From Trametopsis cervina (lineage: Eukaryota; Basidiomycota; Agaricomycetes; Polyporales; Irpicaceae), in assembly GCA_022385755.1 (NCBI GenBank), contig MU278353.1, forward strand, positions 1-64,000: a stretch of 64,000 nucleotides of DNA, written 5' to 3'. The notes under the pieces are model-generated. The model had not been told where the DNA came from and ran no database searches. It saw nothing but the letters and a program-made list of their open reading frames with translations. Shown in pieces: positions 46,803 to 58,714 of the stretch; position 1 is the first letter of the stretch, and every line of letters starts with the position of its first letter. The position numbers were made by a program, and so were the translations under genes.

Positions 46803-48358
46803 ATGATAAAGGAAGATTCAACTAGCCTTGCCGAGCACACGACTTCCACTGATGGTGACAACATCACGATTTTTCCCAAGCAGGTATGACTGCCTAAGAC
46901 TCTCACACAAACATAACACTGATCAAAGCATACCGACCGTCGGGGTCGGCTATAGATCGACTCAGAGACACATGCCATCGCACAAACCCTCGCGCCAGAA
47001 ATCTTGACAGAGATATTCTCCTATCCTGTTGAATACTCTTCATTTGGGCATAGATACGATGGCCTTATGCTCAAGAGCTGCACTTTGGTGTGTCGCTCAT
47101 GGACTGGCCCAAGTACCCGCCTGCTCTTCCAACGAATCCACATCAGAAACGGCCATACGGCTTCGACTCCTGAACAGCCAAGCCCTCTATCTTGTTTCTG
47201 CGAAGCAATTGCCGACCCAAACTCTCGTTTGTGTGCAACCGTGCGCACGCTCATGATGCACGGTGCAGTTGACTTGCAGTCCCTCCGCTACGCGATTGAG
47301 CATCTCCCATGCTTGCAAATGCTCAGCCTTATCTTTGTCAACGTCGTCCCGGGCTCCCTTCCCCCGAAATACACCACAACCTCTCCTGCCCAACGCATGA
47401 ATATCGAGGATCTGGTGGTTTCGGGTGGACTGTCCGACATGCTTGGAGATGATCCAGTATCGTTATTCGAGCTATTCTCTTGGTTCTCCCAGGTAAATCA
47501 CCTGCGCATCGATTGGCCGTACCAATACACCACGACCACCTCTGTCCCCAAAATGACAACGAGGAAGGAAAACTACACTCCTGTATACGTGCGTAAGCTT
47601 ACAGTTGAAAGCTTTGCTCTCTCCGCTGGTCATCTACCTCACCTCATCGACTTGAGAGCTCTGGTACATCTGGAAACGACAGTACTGAATGGAGCCGCGG
47701 CGCGGGTTCTGAACCGACTTTTCGCTGAGCACAAGTGCGGCGAGTCTCTAGAAACGTGCAACATAGAGCTGCATGCTCCGTACGGTACGTCTTCCAGGTC
47801 GCTCTGTGCGGCGAGCTGAACTTTGTCTGATTGACCACATGTGAATAAGAACCGCGGAAAGACCTCACCTTCGACCATGAAACGCACGGCTTCCCGTCGC
47901 CCTTTCCCGAAGGATCCTGTCCTGTTCTACACAAACTCCGCCTTACATACATAGCGGTGGTTCGTCGTGGGTGGACGACTTCTTTGGCTCACATCGTCTC
48001 TCCATGGGAATATTATGTTGCACACATCCTCGACCCCAAAGTGCTACCTGCACTCAGAGACATTTTGCTTGATATCTCTTTGGAAGTCCTGGGGCCTGAA
48101 TTTGTGAACTCCCTTTACGATCCAAAAGAGGATCCATGTCACCGTCTGCTGGATACTCTGGACTGGAGCCTTCTCGATCGCTGGTGCGCCGACTCGAGTA
48201 CTGCGCGAAGCGTCCAGATCGCAGTTACGCTGGAAGATCACGACTATCCTGCGCAAAGCAAAGCTCCAGACCACCAATATAGCAAGCTGATTAAGTCCAA
48301 AGTGTCTCGGCAGGTCCAGGACATTCTTTCGTTCACGCTCGCGTTCGCCAGTCCATGA
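46803..48358 (+). CDS. F-box / leucine-rich-repeat-type protein
   Basis: Three exons (46803-46883, 46956-47784, 47850-48358) join to 472 residues. The F-box-like segment sits at about residues 35-80: TLAPEILTEIFSYPV, LKSCTLVCRSWTGPSTRLLF. The family links substrates to the SCF ubiquitin ligase through Skp1. The remainder has irregular Leu-rich stretches (LRYAIEHLPCLQMLSLIFVN, VNHLRIDWPY, LRALVHLETTVLNGAA, LPALRDILLDISLEVLG) typical of the large, fast-evolving basidiomycete F-box family. The short first exon was chosen because a frame from within exon 2 would remove the LAPEIL part of the F-box. Confidence 0.8.
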
Positions 48359-48566
48359 CGTATCGACAGTGGAAGCTGGAAACACCGGAGCATACAGTCG
48401 GATGTTTACGCCATAGGAGGCACCATTGGGCAAATTACAGATATATTAAACGATGTACTGGCGGACGTAGAAGACCCGTGTCAGTATATATGCATACAAT
48501 GAGATGAGAATAGCCATGTCCCGAGCCTAAAGGCTACTATTATGCAAAAGTTGCACGTCTGCTGCC

Positions 48567-49726
48567 TCATGGTAGGGATTTGGACGACACACCCAGAGCC
48601 TCTGTCACCCATTGAATGACGGTCTCGAACTTGGCCCATCCCTTCTCGCCTGTAAATCCACCGAGAGTGAGGAAGAAATGCGAAGCACACAGCGCGAGGA
48701 TGAAAGCTATGACCGATGATATAGGGAGTAGGTTTCCGCTCTGTGCCTCCGTCTTGGTATCGGTATGTTGGGCCTTCCGAAGCGGTTGTAGCGGTGAATG
48801 TTGATGTACAGGAGAGGGAGAAGAAGAGACGATAGGTGAGGTGGGCACGCCCAAGACATGTAAAGGCGGCGACGGTTGCGATGCGGGTTGCGAGGGAGCA
48901 CGGAAGGTCGTGAAGAGGCCAGTGTTGAGCTCAAAGGCTATGTTAGCCTCCTCGAGTACCAGCGCTGCAGAGACATGTTAATTGATATTTTAGGAGTACA
49001 TAGAGCGAAATAGCCATACCCTTGAGTTCCTTGTTTTCTCCGACGCCATCGCACATGCCCTTGCGGAACCAGTCCTTGATCTTCTTCATGTCGCCAATAG
49101 TGCTGACTCCTCCACCTCCGAGTTTCCCAAACTCATAGAAGGTGACACCGCGTCCGTCGTCTTCCAGGCCATACGCCTTTGCAATCCGTCGCTTGATAAA
49201 CTGCCCGCCACTGAGGTCGCCAAGGTACCGTACGTACGCGTGCGCGAGCAAACCGGCCGGCTGTGTCTCAGACAGATGCTGAATGCGGGAAGTGTAGGCT
49301 GCGTATGGTGCAGGCGGTGAGGCATTCAGAGAAACGTGGAGGGGATGTGAGCGCCAGGCTGACTCAGGCAGCTGCAGAAAGTGGGAAATGTCAGAGGAGA
49401 GCGAGGCGGTGCGGGAAAAGAGAGCAGGGTTGTATGTGGGTGAAAGCACAGGATCGGATGCGTGTGTCTCGAGGGCACGTTCGAGGTTACTAATTGTGAG
49501 AGGGGTACCGTGAGTTAAATTGTAAAAAGCAAAATAAAGGGACACGCAACTCGTATATGTGGTAGAGCATCATGAGGAAGCGTACGTATTCATCTCTTTC
49601 GAGCTCTCCACGAACGAGCCATCCTGCGCCTTCGCTGTGCTCAGCTTTCTCATGAGCAGCAGAGGTCCCTGTTCGCAACAAGGTGGCTATGTCCTGGGAG
49701 AGGTCGACGGTTTGTGCGTTGGCCAT
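48567..49726 (-). CDS. HMX1: Heme oxygenase with C-terminal membrane anchor
   Basis: Degrades heme to biliverdin, CO and iron. Three exons. The proximal-His helix reads TGTSAAHEKAEHSEGAGWLV, followed by YVRFLMMLYHIYE, and the distal-helix signature is YVRYLGDLSGGQFIKRRIAK. Further conserved parts are FYEFGKL and DWFRKGMCDG. A Pro/Ser-rich linker leads to a hydrophobic segment (ISSVIAFILALCASHFFLTL) near the C-terminus, so the enzyme is probably tail-anchored in the ER like yeast Hmx1 and mammalian HO-1. Key heme-contact residues are present. The ATG at 49726 immediately precedes ANAQTVDLSQD. It faces the F-box gene tail to tail with about 210 bp between. Confidence 0.92.
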
Positions 49727-50278
49727 GACCTGATGGCGGGTACTGTAAAGAGGTGGTGAAAAGAGGGGTGAAGGGGTACTGGACTAGGGTAACGACAGCT
49801 TATATATCCCGAGGCGTAAAGGAAGGATAGACTGATGACAAGTACGGCAGGCTGCGGTCGAGGACAGGAATGGACGGACACGGAAGATGTGCAAGAAGTG
49901 GCGTTGTTGGGTAGCCAGGCATGCACTGGAAATTCTAGGCTATACATATTAGTCATCTTATCTGATAACATATGCGATCATCGCCAAGCTTGAGGATCAG
50001 CGGCGCTCGCAGTTATCTCACTTACGGTTGCTGCCATTCTGCGAAACGCAGAAAGTAGGAACTAGGGCTGTGACTAGAGAAATTTTCGTATAGGGACAGT
50101 TTTATCATTGAAGAATGTTCGGGTGAGACAGCGCTGCATACAAGAACAAATAAGATTCATTCGCATACAGTTACAGTTATCCTTCCAATCTGCTTCAACA
50201 AACTTGCATTCTTGGATACATAAAAAAACTGCTGATGGGAGTGGCATCCCCTCGTAGACCAGTGATTTTGGATCAAAT
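49727..50278. other. Intergenic: heme oxygenase promoter and carboxypeptidase B 3' flank
   Basis: About 550 bp. It contains A/T-rich tracts near 50150-50260 and an A7 run (ataaaaaaac), compatible with a 3' UTR or polyadenylation region of carboxypeptidase B. No gene. Confidence 0.5.
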
Positions 50279-52411
50279 TCAGAACTTCTCCTTTGCAAGC
50301 CAGTGCTTAACCAGCTCAAGCGACTCTTTCGGTTTGTCGTATGGAGCCTGAGAGCCTGCGGTCAGTGTACGTCCGAGGGCCTCAGATAATACTCACCATA
50401 TGTCCTGCACCCTCGATAGTAGCGAACGTCAAGTTGCCAGAGCTGCGCACACGCCCTGCAACTTTACCGTCGATCTTCCAGTCTCGAAGCGGTTCTGCTA
50501 CGAAAGCATCCTGGCCAGTCCATTGCAAGCCGAGCGACATCTGCTCGTTACCCACCTACAGAACCGTTCGGGTCAGCAAATGACGTGCGTGATCATTTTA
50601 GGCATACCCAGTTACAGATCCAGTCGTTTGCGCCGACGTAGATCAGGGTCCGAACCCCGCGTTCGAGAAGCGCCTCGATGTAGAACGTCGTAGGGAAGAC
50701 ACTATCCAATGCTCCGGAGAAACGGCGTCCAACGTCGTTGCTGCACTCGGAGAAGTTCCGGCCAGAGAACTGCGAGATATCTACTCCTAGAGTTTTGCGA
50801 ACGGATGGCCTGTCGAGGAACTTCGATATATTCCTACAACAAGGTCAGCAGACTGAGCGATTAGAAACCTCGTGTACACACTTCGTCACAGGGTAACAGA
50901 GAGTGTCTTGGATCGGACCGTCACTGTGGTGGACTATTGTCAGCCGCATGCCACTGGAATGTCGAGTTCAACGAACCAAGGTTTGCTGATATCGTATGGG
51001 TTCATTCCTATCACGTACATCAGAACCAGGCCCCTTTCGCCAGACAAAGAATTTGAACACACCAGTAGAGAAGAATGGCACCTCGATTAAGCTGGCACAG
51101 AATGAATATGCAGCGGCGCAGTTGATACTGTCTGTTGTATCGACACATGCTTCCTTGTACCATTTCTGGCAGCGGGGGAGCTATCATATGACAAAGTTAG
51201 GACTGGCGCAAGAGATGCTCCGTAGTAAATTTACCGCTCGCTTGATAGCAACACATGTGCTGCAATGGCAGAATGTTCAGGTTAGCGGTGGAGGTCAATG
51301 ATGATGATAAGGAGACGCACCTAATATCAACAACAGGTGCAGCCGACTTTGGTTGGCATTGCATCTCGTAGTAAGATGGAAGCATAGTCAAGTCCTGAGA
51401 GCAACCATTTCCTATTCTCAATGTCAACGGTGAAACAACTGCCGGTGAAGAGCTATGATTCACCAATCATGATGGAGTCCAGGTTAATGGGTGTTGCCCC
51501 TGCTTCAATAAGTCGCGCATTGGCATCGTAAACATACGAAGCAAATGCAGGAATGTATCTTCCCTGCGCAAGAAATCAGCTATCCGAATAAAGAGGATCA
51601 TTATGCATAAGGGGACACTTACGCCGTATGATTCACCAGCCATGTGGAACGGCCTACCCTTGAACTTGCTGAAATGCTCGAAGAAGATTGCGACGAAAGC
51701 GGCAATGTCCGTTGCAGATTCTTCAGTCGTGCTCTATCAAAATGAGCCGTAGTTAGCGTTCAGGAAATCGACGGGACGGATGTACTACTCACCACATACT
51801 CTCCGTAATCCGCATACGAGAATCCGACACCAATAGGCTGGTCAATAAAGAAGATGTTCGCATGCTCATTCCAGGAATAGGGGTTGAATGTCGAGTTATC
51901 CGGTGTTGTCACCCTGCAAGGACCTGCTGGGTATAAGCTATCGAATTCCACAGCACAAGGCTTGCAGCGCAACGTACCGAGTTCCATGAACAATCCAATA
52001 GACGAGGAGCATCCCGGTCCACCATTTGTCCAGAAAATGACATCGTCTTTGTCGGGGTCGTCCCGGCTCTCAAAGAAATAGAAGAACAAGTGACGAGCCT
52101 CTATGTCGATGTACCCTGTGAACGCACTGCACACAATATTAGTTCGGCTGGCGGTCACTGTATAAGGCCACGCACCTGACGGTTCCGTCACAGAAGTCCG
52201 ACTTTTTGATGCGCACATCGTAGTTTGGGAACAGCGGGTGTCCCAGTGTTGTGAACTCCTCCGTGGACAGGAGGCTCATGTCCTCGAAAGGCATGAAGAG
52301 CCCGCTGTCATAGCTCGCTTTGCTTCCAAACGCGAATGGTTGTTGAACGCTCCCGACTACAGTCGTCGCTGCTCCCAGCAGGGCCAGCGCATGCACTACA
52401 CTAGTCAACAT
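50279..52411 (-). CDS. Serine carboxypeptidase B (S10 family)
   Basis: A close paralog of A and C. Signal peptide MLTSVVHALALLGAATTVVG, then [54 protein letters not shown] (oxyanion), HANIFFIDQPIGVGFSYADY, the nucleophile motif MAGESYG+GRYIP, SIMIG+[30 protein letters not shown] (catalytic Asp) and GAGHM+APYDKP (catalytic His). All triad residues are present. A 53-nt intron interrupts the segment joined as [18 protein letters not shown]; reading through it gives a false stop. All recognised introns here use GT-AG, including the last one, where A has GC. It is divergent from paralog C across about 450 bp. Confidence 0.9.
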
Positions 52412-52862
52412 GATGGTGGTTCTAGTCCAACCTGCGCAGTCGCGGCTCCGTATCTTATCTTGCTCTCACGGTACCGTAACCGCGAGCAGAGCAACAAGGT
52501 TGAGGCGTGCGACGAACTCACATGTGACAAACTATCGTCATTATGAACTTCTCTCAAGCATCCATAGAGAGCCAAGATACAATGTCATTCAAGTTGCTGT
52601 CTTATAGAACATTCAGTGCGGCCAACCACAGGTGAGATGAGGAGACGACCAGTTGTCAGTGACCGCATGGACGCCGGGACTGGACGGGTTATACCAGCGC
52701 CCCGCCCTGTGCTATTCCTGGACTACCGATCAACATGCAACGCTGGGCATTCCTTAGACCGCTATCAAATTGTGAGTCAACTTGCTATCAAGTTCGTTAT
52801 CTTGGTCAATGTGGGATCAGCATGCAGCATGACCACCACTGGTTGCTACTCAAAGTGCGACT
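52412..52862. promoter_or_regulatory. Divergent promoter: carboxypeptidases B and C
   Basis: A 451-bp interval between two outward-facing paralogs, so the pair may be co-regulated. No clear TATA box close to either start; short CCAAT-like words are present. Confidence 0.5.
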
Positions 52863-54958
52863 ATGAGGTCGTCTTTGCTGGCTTGTATTGCGTCGTTTGG
52901 TATCTGCGGTGTTGTCGCTGCTCTCCAAGAAACTGTGTTGTTTCCGCAGAACATAACTCAACAATCGAGTTATGGATTCCAAACTTTGAGACATGCTGCG
53001 TTTCCAAAATATGCAGTTCGCGTCAAGAAAACAGACTTCTGTGATAGTACTGTCGGGTGAGTGCTTACTGTCCGTGTCCATTTATGAGCAGGTAATGACA
53101 TATGAGACCTCTGTCGCAGCGCATATACAGGCTACATTGACATTGAAGCTCGTCACATATTCTTTTATTTCTTCGACAGCCGACGGGATCCAGAAAATGA
53201 CGATGTCATTCTGTGGACAAACGGATGCTCTGGAGCGTCCATGGGCCTTTTCATGGAAATTGGTACATATAACCACAACGTCTCCTGCACGTCAACATAA
53301 CAATTCTGATCTCCCACACAGGACCGTGCAAAGTAACAGGCCCAGAAGCTGAGCTTGCGAATAACCCATGGGCATGGAATGAGGTCGCCAATATGATATT
53401 TATTGACCAGCCTATCGGTACAGGATTCTCGTACGCTGATTACGGGGAGTACGTGGTGAGTTTGTAATGACCGGAGGACTAGCGGATCACTGATTTTGTC
53501 AAAGAGTACTACCGAGGAAGCTGCTATAGACGTCGCTGCATTTGTTGCGATTTTCTTTGAGTATTTCTCGCACCTCAAGGGCAACAAGCTGCATCTCGCC
53601 GGCGAATCGTACGCAGTGTGTATACCCTCACATTGCTATATTGTACTAGAGACTAATAAGCTGCCTACAAGGGTCGATATATACCAGTCTTCGCTTCCGA
53701 AATCTATGATCAGAATACGAAGCTCAGCGAGGCTGGCATGACGCCTATCAACCTAGCTTCCATCATAATAGGCAAGTAAAACCTAGAAGTTGTAGTGTTA
53801 TCCAACTTGACAAGGCTAACGCCACACAGCCAATGGTTGTACGGACATGCTCAAAATGTACCCGTCGTATTACGAAGTACAATGCCAGCACAAGACATTC
53901 CCCCCAGTGACTGAAATAAGGTGAGGGCGTCCATCCATACTTGACCATTGCTATTTGAACTCATCACGCCTGCAGTCGCTGTGTCGAAATGAAGCGCGCG
54001 GTAGGTGGCTCATGTGAAACGTACAATAAACATATCTGACCGCACCAACCAAGCTTCCAAGATGTGAGAAGTGGCTGAAGGAAGGCTGTTTCGATAATCG
54101 AGACCTCATAAATTGCAACGCTGCGGTCACGTATTGCGAGGCTCTTGTTATGGACCCTTTTAGGTACAATGGTACGTCAGTTCAGAGATAGTTCGCGGAG
54201 ATGGCTCAACGCGTTGCAGGTCGCAATCCATATGATCTCAGTAAACCCTGGTACGAGGCAGGCATCCTACATCGTGCACAAACCTGACACCCATGGTTCA
54301 TGCAGCGAGGGGAAATACGTGGAGACCCTGTGTTATCCGGTGACAAAGTAAAATAGGACTATCGTCTATCTATACCGTATTCTGACGCCGCCACTCCCAC
54401 AGAACGATCGCAAAGTACCTCGAACGCGAGGACGTTCGCAGGCAAATAGGAGTGGATCCTGTCCTGCCTGCCAAATTCTCCGGCTGCGCGTGGGATGTCA
54501 AAGCTCGTTTCCGCAACTCGCAAGACCACTTGAACCCGACCCAGCATTATATCGGCGCATTGCTCGACCGTGGTATCCGAGTACTGTTGTACATCGGTGA
54601 AAACGATTGGATGTGTAACTGGGTTCGCTCTTTCTGATCAACCAGATGACAGCCTGTTAACGTTAACAATACAAATACAGGTCGCGAATGAACGCATGTC
54701 GTTAGACCTCGAGTGGCATGGGCAGGCTGACTTTACAAATAGCTCCTTGAGACCATGGACATACGAGGACCATGTCGCCGGTCTGACACGCAATGCGAGT
54801 CTGCTTACATATGCCACTATCAAAGGAGCAGGACATATGGTAAGAACCACCAACCTCTACATAGGTACTGAATGTTCAGGCATATATAGGCACCATACGA
54901 TAAACCGAGGGAGACCCTCGATCTCATTAGAAAATGGCTCGCTGAGCAACCGTTGTAA
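52863..54958 (+). CDS. Serine carboxypeptidase C (S10 family) with altered oxyanion motif
   Basis: A paralog of A and B with the same exon plan. Signal peptide [20 protein letters not shown], then [54 protein letters not shown], the nucleophile motif LAGESYA+[27 protein letters not shown] (catalytic Asp) and GAGHM+APYDKP (catalytic His). The triad is intact, but where A and B have NGGPGCSS this gene reads NGCSGASM (about 53216-53245), losing the Gly-Gly-Pro-Gly turn that supplies the oxyanion hole. The intron starting at 53772 has a GC donor with full consensus (gcaagt). Otherwise reading frames and splice sites are sound, which suggests an expressed protein rather than a pseudogene; activity is doubtful. 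Confidence 0.85.
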
Positions 54959-55323
54959 CTATGGACGAGTGTCAAGCACTAGTACCACGAAGAAGGTCAC
55001 TACCGCGACCCTCCAAGAACGATAGCATCACACACAACCGTTTCCACCACGAGAAAACAGACTTTTTTTTAGGTACGAGTCCACAGTGTTCATTTCAGCG
55101 ATGTCCTATAGTACCAAAAAGTATACATGTGCTGTAAGTGTGCATGTGATATGTTACAAAATGAATGTCTGGGATGAAGCGCTACGGTTCCCTGGACCTC
55201 CGCGGATATGGCCGCAAAATGGCTAGAAAGTAAAGGTAAAAATACAGTACGATGAAGAGGACGACAATGTGTAGGCATAGGAAGGCGAATGACGAAAGAC
55301 ATAGCATAAGGTGCGTTAGCACT
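54959..55323. other. Intergenic between convergent genes
   Basis: About 365 bp between the 3' ends of carboxypeptidase C and the CCCH gene. An eight-T run lies near 55064. Nothing else was recognised. Confidence 0.5.
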
Positions 55324-56824
55324 CTACGGGCTCAGCAAGGTGATTCCGCGGGAAAGATCTACATGATGATCAGAACGAGAGCGCTCCCACGAGCATGCAG
55401 TGGCACTCACCCGGGCGATCTTGACAAAAGAAATGGCTGTGGCTGGTGGAGTAGATACGGGTCTTGGTATCGACCGCGCTGAGAGCAACTTGACATCTTC
55501 TCTGGGCTCCGATGTGGCGTCGACCTCTTGCAATTGTGCAGCTTCGTCTGCGTTCTCTACAAGGTTTATCACCGGAAGGAGCGTCTCCCCATCATACAGC
55601 TGTCCTAGCCCGCCCCGAGATCGAACTTGTCGCTTGTCGCGAGCGTCTGACATTGCCCAGGGAGCCTGGCTGCGTGGGGGCGGTTGTAGCAACATCGGGA
55701 CATGGAACAGACCAACCGGAGGAGCAGGCGACAAGCTGGGTGTATAGAATGGACTCATGAGAACCTCGGACAACATAGTAGGTTCCGATTCGTCTCCGGA
55801 GGTTGGATGAGAGAACTTGCAATCCAATCCATCAGCGCAGCGACCTGCCATGTAGTCTTGACATATCTCTCCTAACGAGGGTTCAGTCAGGGTGCATGAA
55901 CGGAACCGGCGGACGAACTCACTGGGGCCAGACATCATGACGCCGCCGCTAACAACGCGCCACGAAATAGGGTAGTAGTTCCTGCGGTCCTGTTTGGCCG
56001 TTGAAGGGCTATGGGGGTTGTCAACAGAGGCTTCATGGTCGCTTTCGCTGGCAGTGCTGGTGTCCGCTCCCACAGACGATTCGGTCTCGACATCGGTTGG
56101 CACACTCGGAATGCTCAGGTCGTGTCGGCTTTTGGCATGCAATCAGTAACGGGAATACAGAAGAAAAGCGGAGTTCTCACAAGTTGCACCGGTCGCCTTT
56201 CACACAATGCCCTTTTCCACCAGCATAGAAACTGCACGGTTTGGCTACATCGCGATATCAGCGGGAGCAGCAAAGACGTCAAACTAAGAACTAACTCCGG
56301 TAGTGGCAAACACGACTTGGACGACCTCTATTTGATCGGCCGTGCCGCGCTCTGTATGACAAACTTTGGAAGGCTGCATCAACCTCTGCAGCCAGTTGAG
56401 GCGTCGAGGGTGGGGCAACGGGGGTTCCAGCATCTACAACGTCATGCGATGGCCAGCCAGTACCCATCACATAGGATGGATTCTGCAGCACCGCATCCTG
56501 CAAGACCGGAGAGAGTACTGTATTGCTTGCATATGAGTAGTACACCGGGCTAAACGGACCCGGGACCATCATTATTGGGCGAGGCGCGTGTATGTATGAA
56601 CATTGGTCGCCACGGGGAAATTGCCCCTCGAGATCGTGTTTGCAGGGTTTGGCTGGAGGGATTCGTTTGTCTCGATGACGGCATAGAAATGCGATGGACA
56701 TACTACGATAGCGCGGATGATCTTGTCGGGAGGATGCAGGAGCCGACGGGCTATACTTCTTCGAGGAGCCTTCCTGTGAGCCCTCGGAAGAAGACGGTCG
56801 AACGCTAGACGGTGGGGTGCCCAT
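55324..56824 (-). CDS. CCCH-type zinc-finger protein (probable RNA-binding)
   Basis: Several exons read on the minus strand from the ATG at 56824. The Ser-rich N-terminus is followed by three CCCH modules. Finger 1 is KPCKHDLEGQFPRGDQCSYI plus His, in which the second Cys is replaced by Phe. Finger 2 spans an intron: KPCSFYAGGKGHCVKGDRCN then FRH (C-x9-C-x5-C-x3-H). Finger 3 is EICQDYMAGRCADGLDCKFS plus His (C-x7-C-x5-C-x3-H). Between fingers 1 and 2 lies a Pro-rich stretch (VPGPFSPVYYSYAS). Tandem CCCH proteins usually bind single-stranded RNA in mRNA decay or processing; the target cannot be inferred. Alternative splicing of the last intron changes only the final residues, so the stop could be at 55332 instead of 55324. 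Confidence 0.78.
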
Positions 56825-58714
56825 GGGTAGATGTACTGAATAAAGGGATAGAAGTCAGCGCGCGATCATGAGAAGCGATGAAAGGCAATGAGCGTACCGT
56901 GTATAACGATGAATGTCGAAGTGGGTGTGCGTCCGCTGTTGGTGTTGCAGAGAAGCAGAAGGAAGCTGTGGGAAGAAAATGTAGAGTTATTGTCCTCAAA
57001 CGAAGAATTGGGAGGGCTGAAGATGCAGAAACGGTTGAAGTTCGAAGGTCAAGGCTTGGAGGAGCGCAGGCCCCACACGTCTTATAGCACGACCAACCCT
57101 CCGCCACTGGCAGAATACAAGCTGATCATTATGGCTTCCGACAATGTCCACTGGCGAGCTGAGTCAAAAGAGAGCCTATTGCGCGCCTGTCTGATTCCTT
57201 TTGTCCAAAAATGCGGGAAAGTGCCTGGCGAGTGGTCCGTTTCGTCCAGAACATATGGCTGTGATCGAAGATGGCCGAAACAATAAAGCTCAGATGGCAG
57301 CAAACTGCATGACGGTGGGATGCCTCGTCCCCTCTTGGGGCCCTACAATTGTATATGCAGCCTGCAGGCATTGAGCTCGCTGTATGAACTCTGTGCTATC
57401 AACCAACGATAGCTAGGCCGGTGAATTAGTCTTACCTTGCGCTGCAGAACGACGGAAAATATGACCGCGTCATTTATTCTTGACATCAGAAGCGTGCGAG
57501 AATTTCCGGCTTTGTACCAGAGGTTCCCGGCCATTGGAGAACAATAAGCGTACATGTGGGTTTCCCTCGGACGGGAAACATCTCACTCGAGCTCAGGGTA
57601 GAAGGGCTATTGCTTCAAATCGTGATCATGAGCATCAACCTATACTGCGCGCGCGCTGACGACTTACTTGGGCATTTCCGCCCCTCGAATTGCGATGTTC
57701 AACAACCGGGGGTATGTCTTCCTGAACTAGTGCAAAGGCGAAGAAAGCCGGAACTAAACGCCCGAGTTGGCGCTACCCAGCGGTAAGGACGCATGTGCCG
57801 ATACGCTCTACCCAATCTCGAAATACAAGGTCAGATGTGAGCTTGCCTGATAAACGGACCACATAGTGCTTGGTACAACGAGGCCGTGCATCACATTTTC
57901 ACCATACTCGCGGAAATTAACAAGGCACGAAGCCACAGACCAGAGGCCGACGACGGACCCGATCTTGCCGGAAGGGCATCTGCCTTAGCGACACCCACGG
58001 AGCTCGCACTGGAGAAGAAAGAACAAAAAATGATGCAATGGGCCTTGTCTTGCCTCCAAGCGAAAGCACACAGGTGCTGCGGCTCATTACTGGTATTCCG
58101 CCTCACAGGACCTGGAATATTACGAGGTGGGAGCAAATGTGGAACTTAGAAGAGACCGACAGGACCCACTATGGTACGAAATACGCGTTCATGCGCGTGA
58201 TTCCTATCACAAAAGGAGTGACCCACTGAGGAGGCCATAGACGGACCTGAAGATATGAAGTAAGACCGGCACTGTTCAGCCGTCTACACGAATTGAGGCT
58301 AGGAGCCAACACACCTGTACTGATCTGGACAGAGGAGGATATCCAGGTGCAGCCTATAAACTCACAATAGTGGCTGATCAATAGGTTAGTCGTACTAAAG
58401 TCGAATTTTTATTCCTTAGCACCATGGCGTCCGCCAACACTATAGCAACACCCGCCGATCTTGCTTGCATCGATGACTATGTCGCTAAACTCGAAGTCTA
58501 ACCTAAGCAAGAGTTGTGAGTTCATGGTTCAGACAATGCGGAAGAAGATGCACTCACTTAGGTATTCAAAGCCGATTACCATGTCCATTGGGACATGCGC
58601 AGAGGTCAACACTCGATAGGAAAGTCGGTGCGAAAGGAAGCCAGTATCAATTACAATCGCCTTATTCCGCTCATCCAAGCCCAAATATCTACGTTTTGAT
58701 TAAAATCCTGAATG
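56825..58714. other. Unresolved region with possible gene fragments
   Basis: About 1.9 kb. On the plus strand, 56888-57286 is open for 132 codons and contains a Leu/Glu-rich stretch (RSRRKLWEENVELLSSNEEL), possibly coiled coil. It starts only 64 bp from the CCCH start, so the two would share a promoter. At 57871-58080 another plus frame reads AWYNEAVHHIFTILAEINKA and ELALEKKEQKMMQWALSCLQ, and the adjacent frame continues TRWEQMWNLEETDRTHYGTK. A very short frame begins at 58424 (MASANTIATPADLACIDDYV). No domain was recognised and no consistent exon chain was found. Confidence 0.3.

Noticed and set aside
50888..54360. Apparent frameshift and stop in carboxypeptidases B and C between NPYDxSKPW and the xTLCYPVTK segment
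   Set aside because: All three paralogs have a GT-AG intron of about 53-57 nt at the same place. Splicing gives KPCDG, KPCEG and KKCEG joins in frame, so B and C are not pseudogenes on this account.
56805..57107. Minus-strand 100-codon frame upstream of the CCCH start as an extra N-terminal exon
   Set aside because: It lies in a Ser/Thr/Pro-biased leader with no domain, and the ATG at 56824 gives a sensible start directly before the Ser-rich N-terminus.
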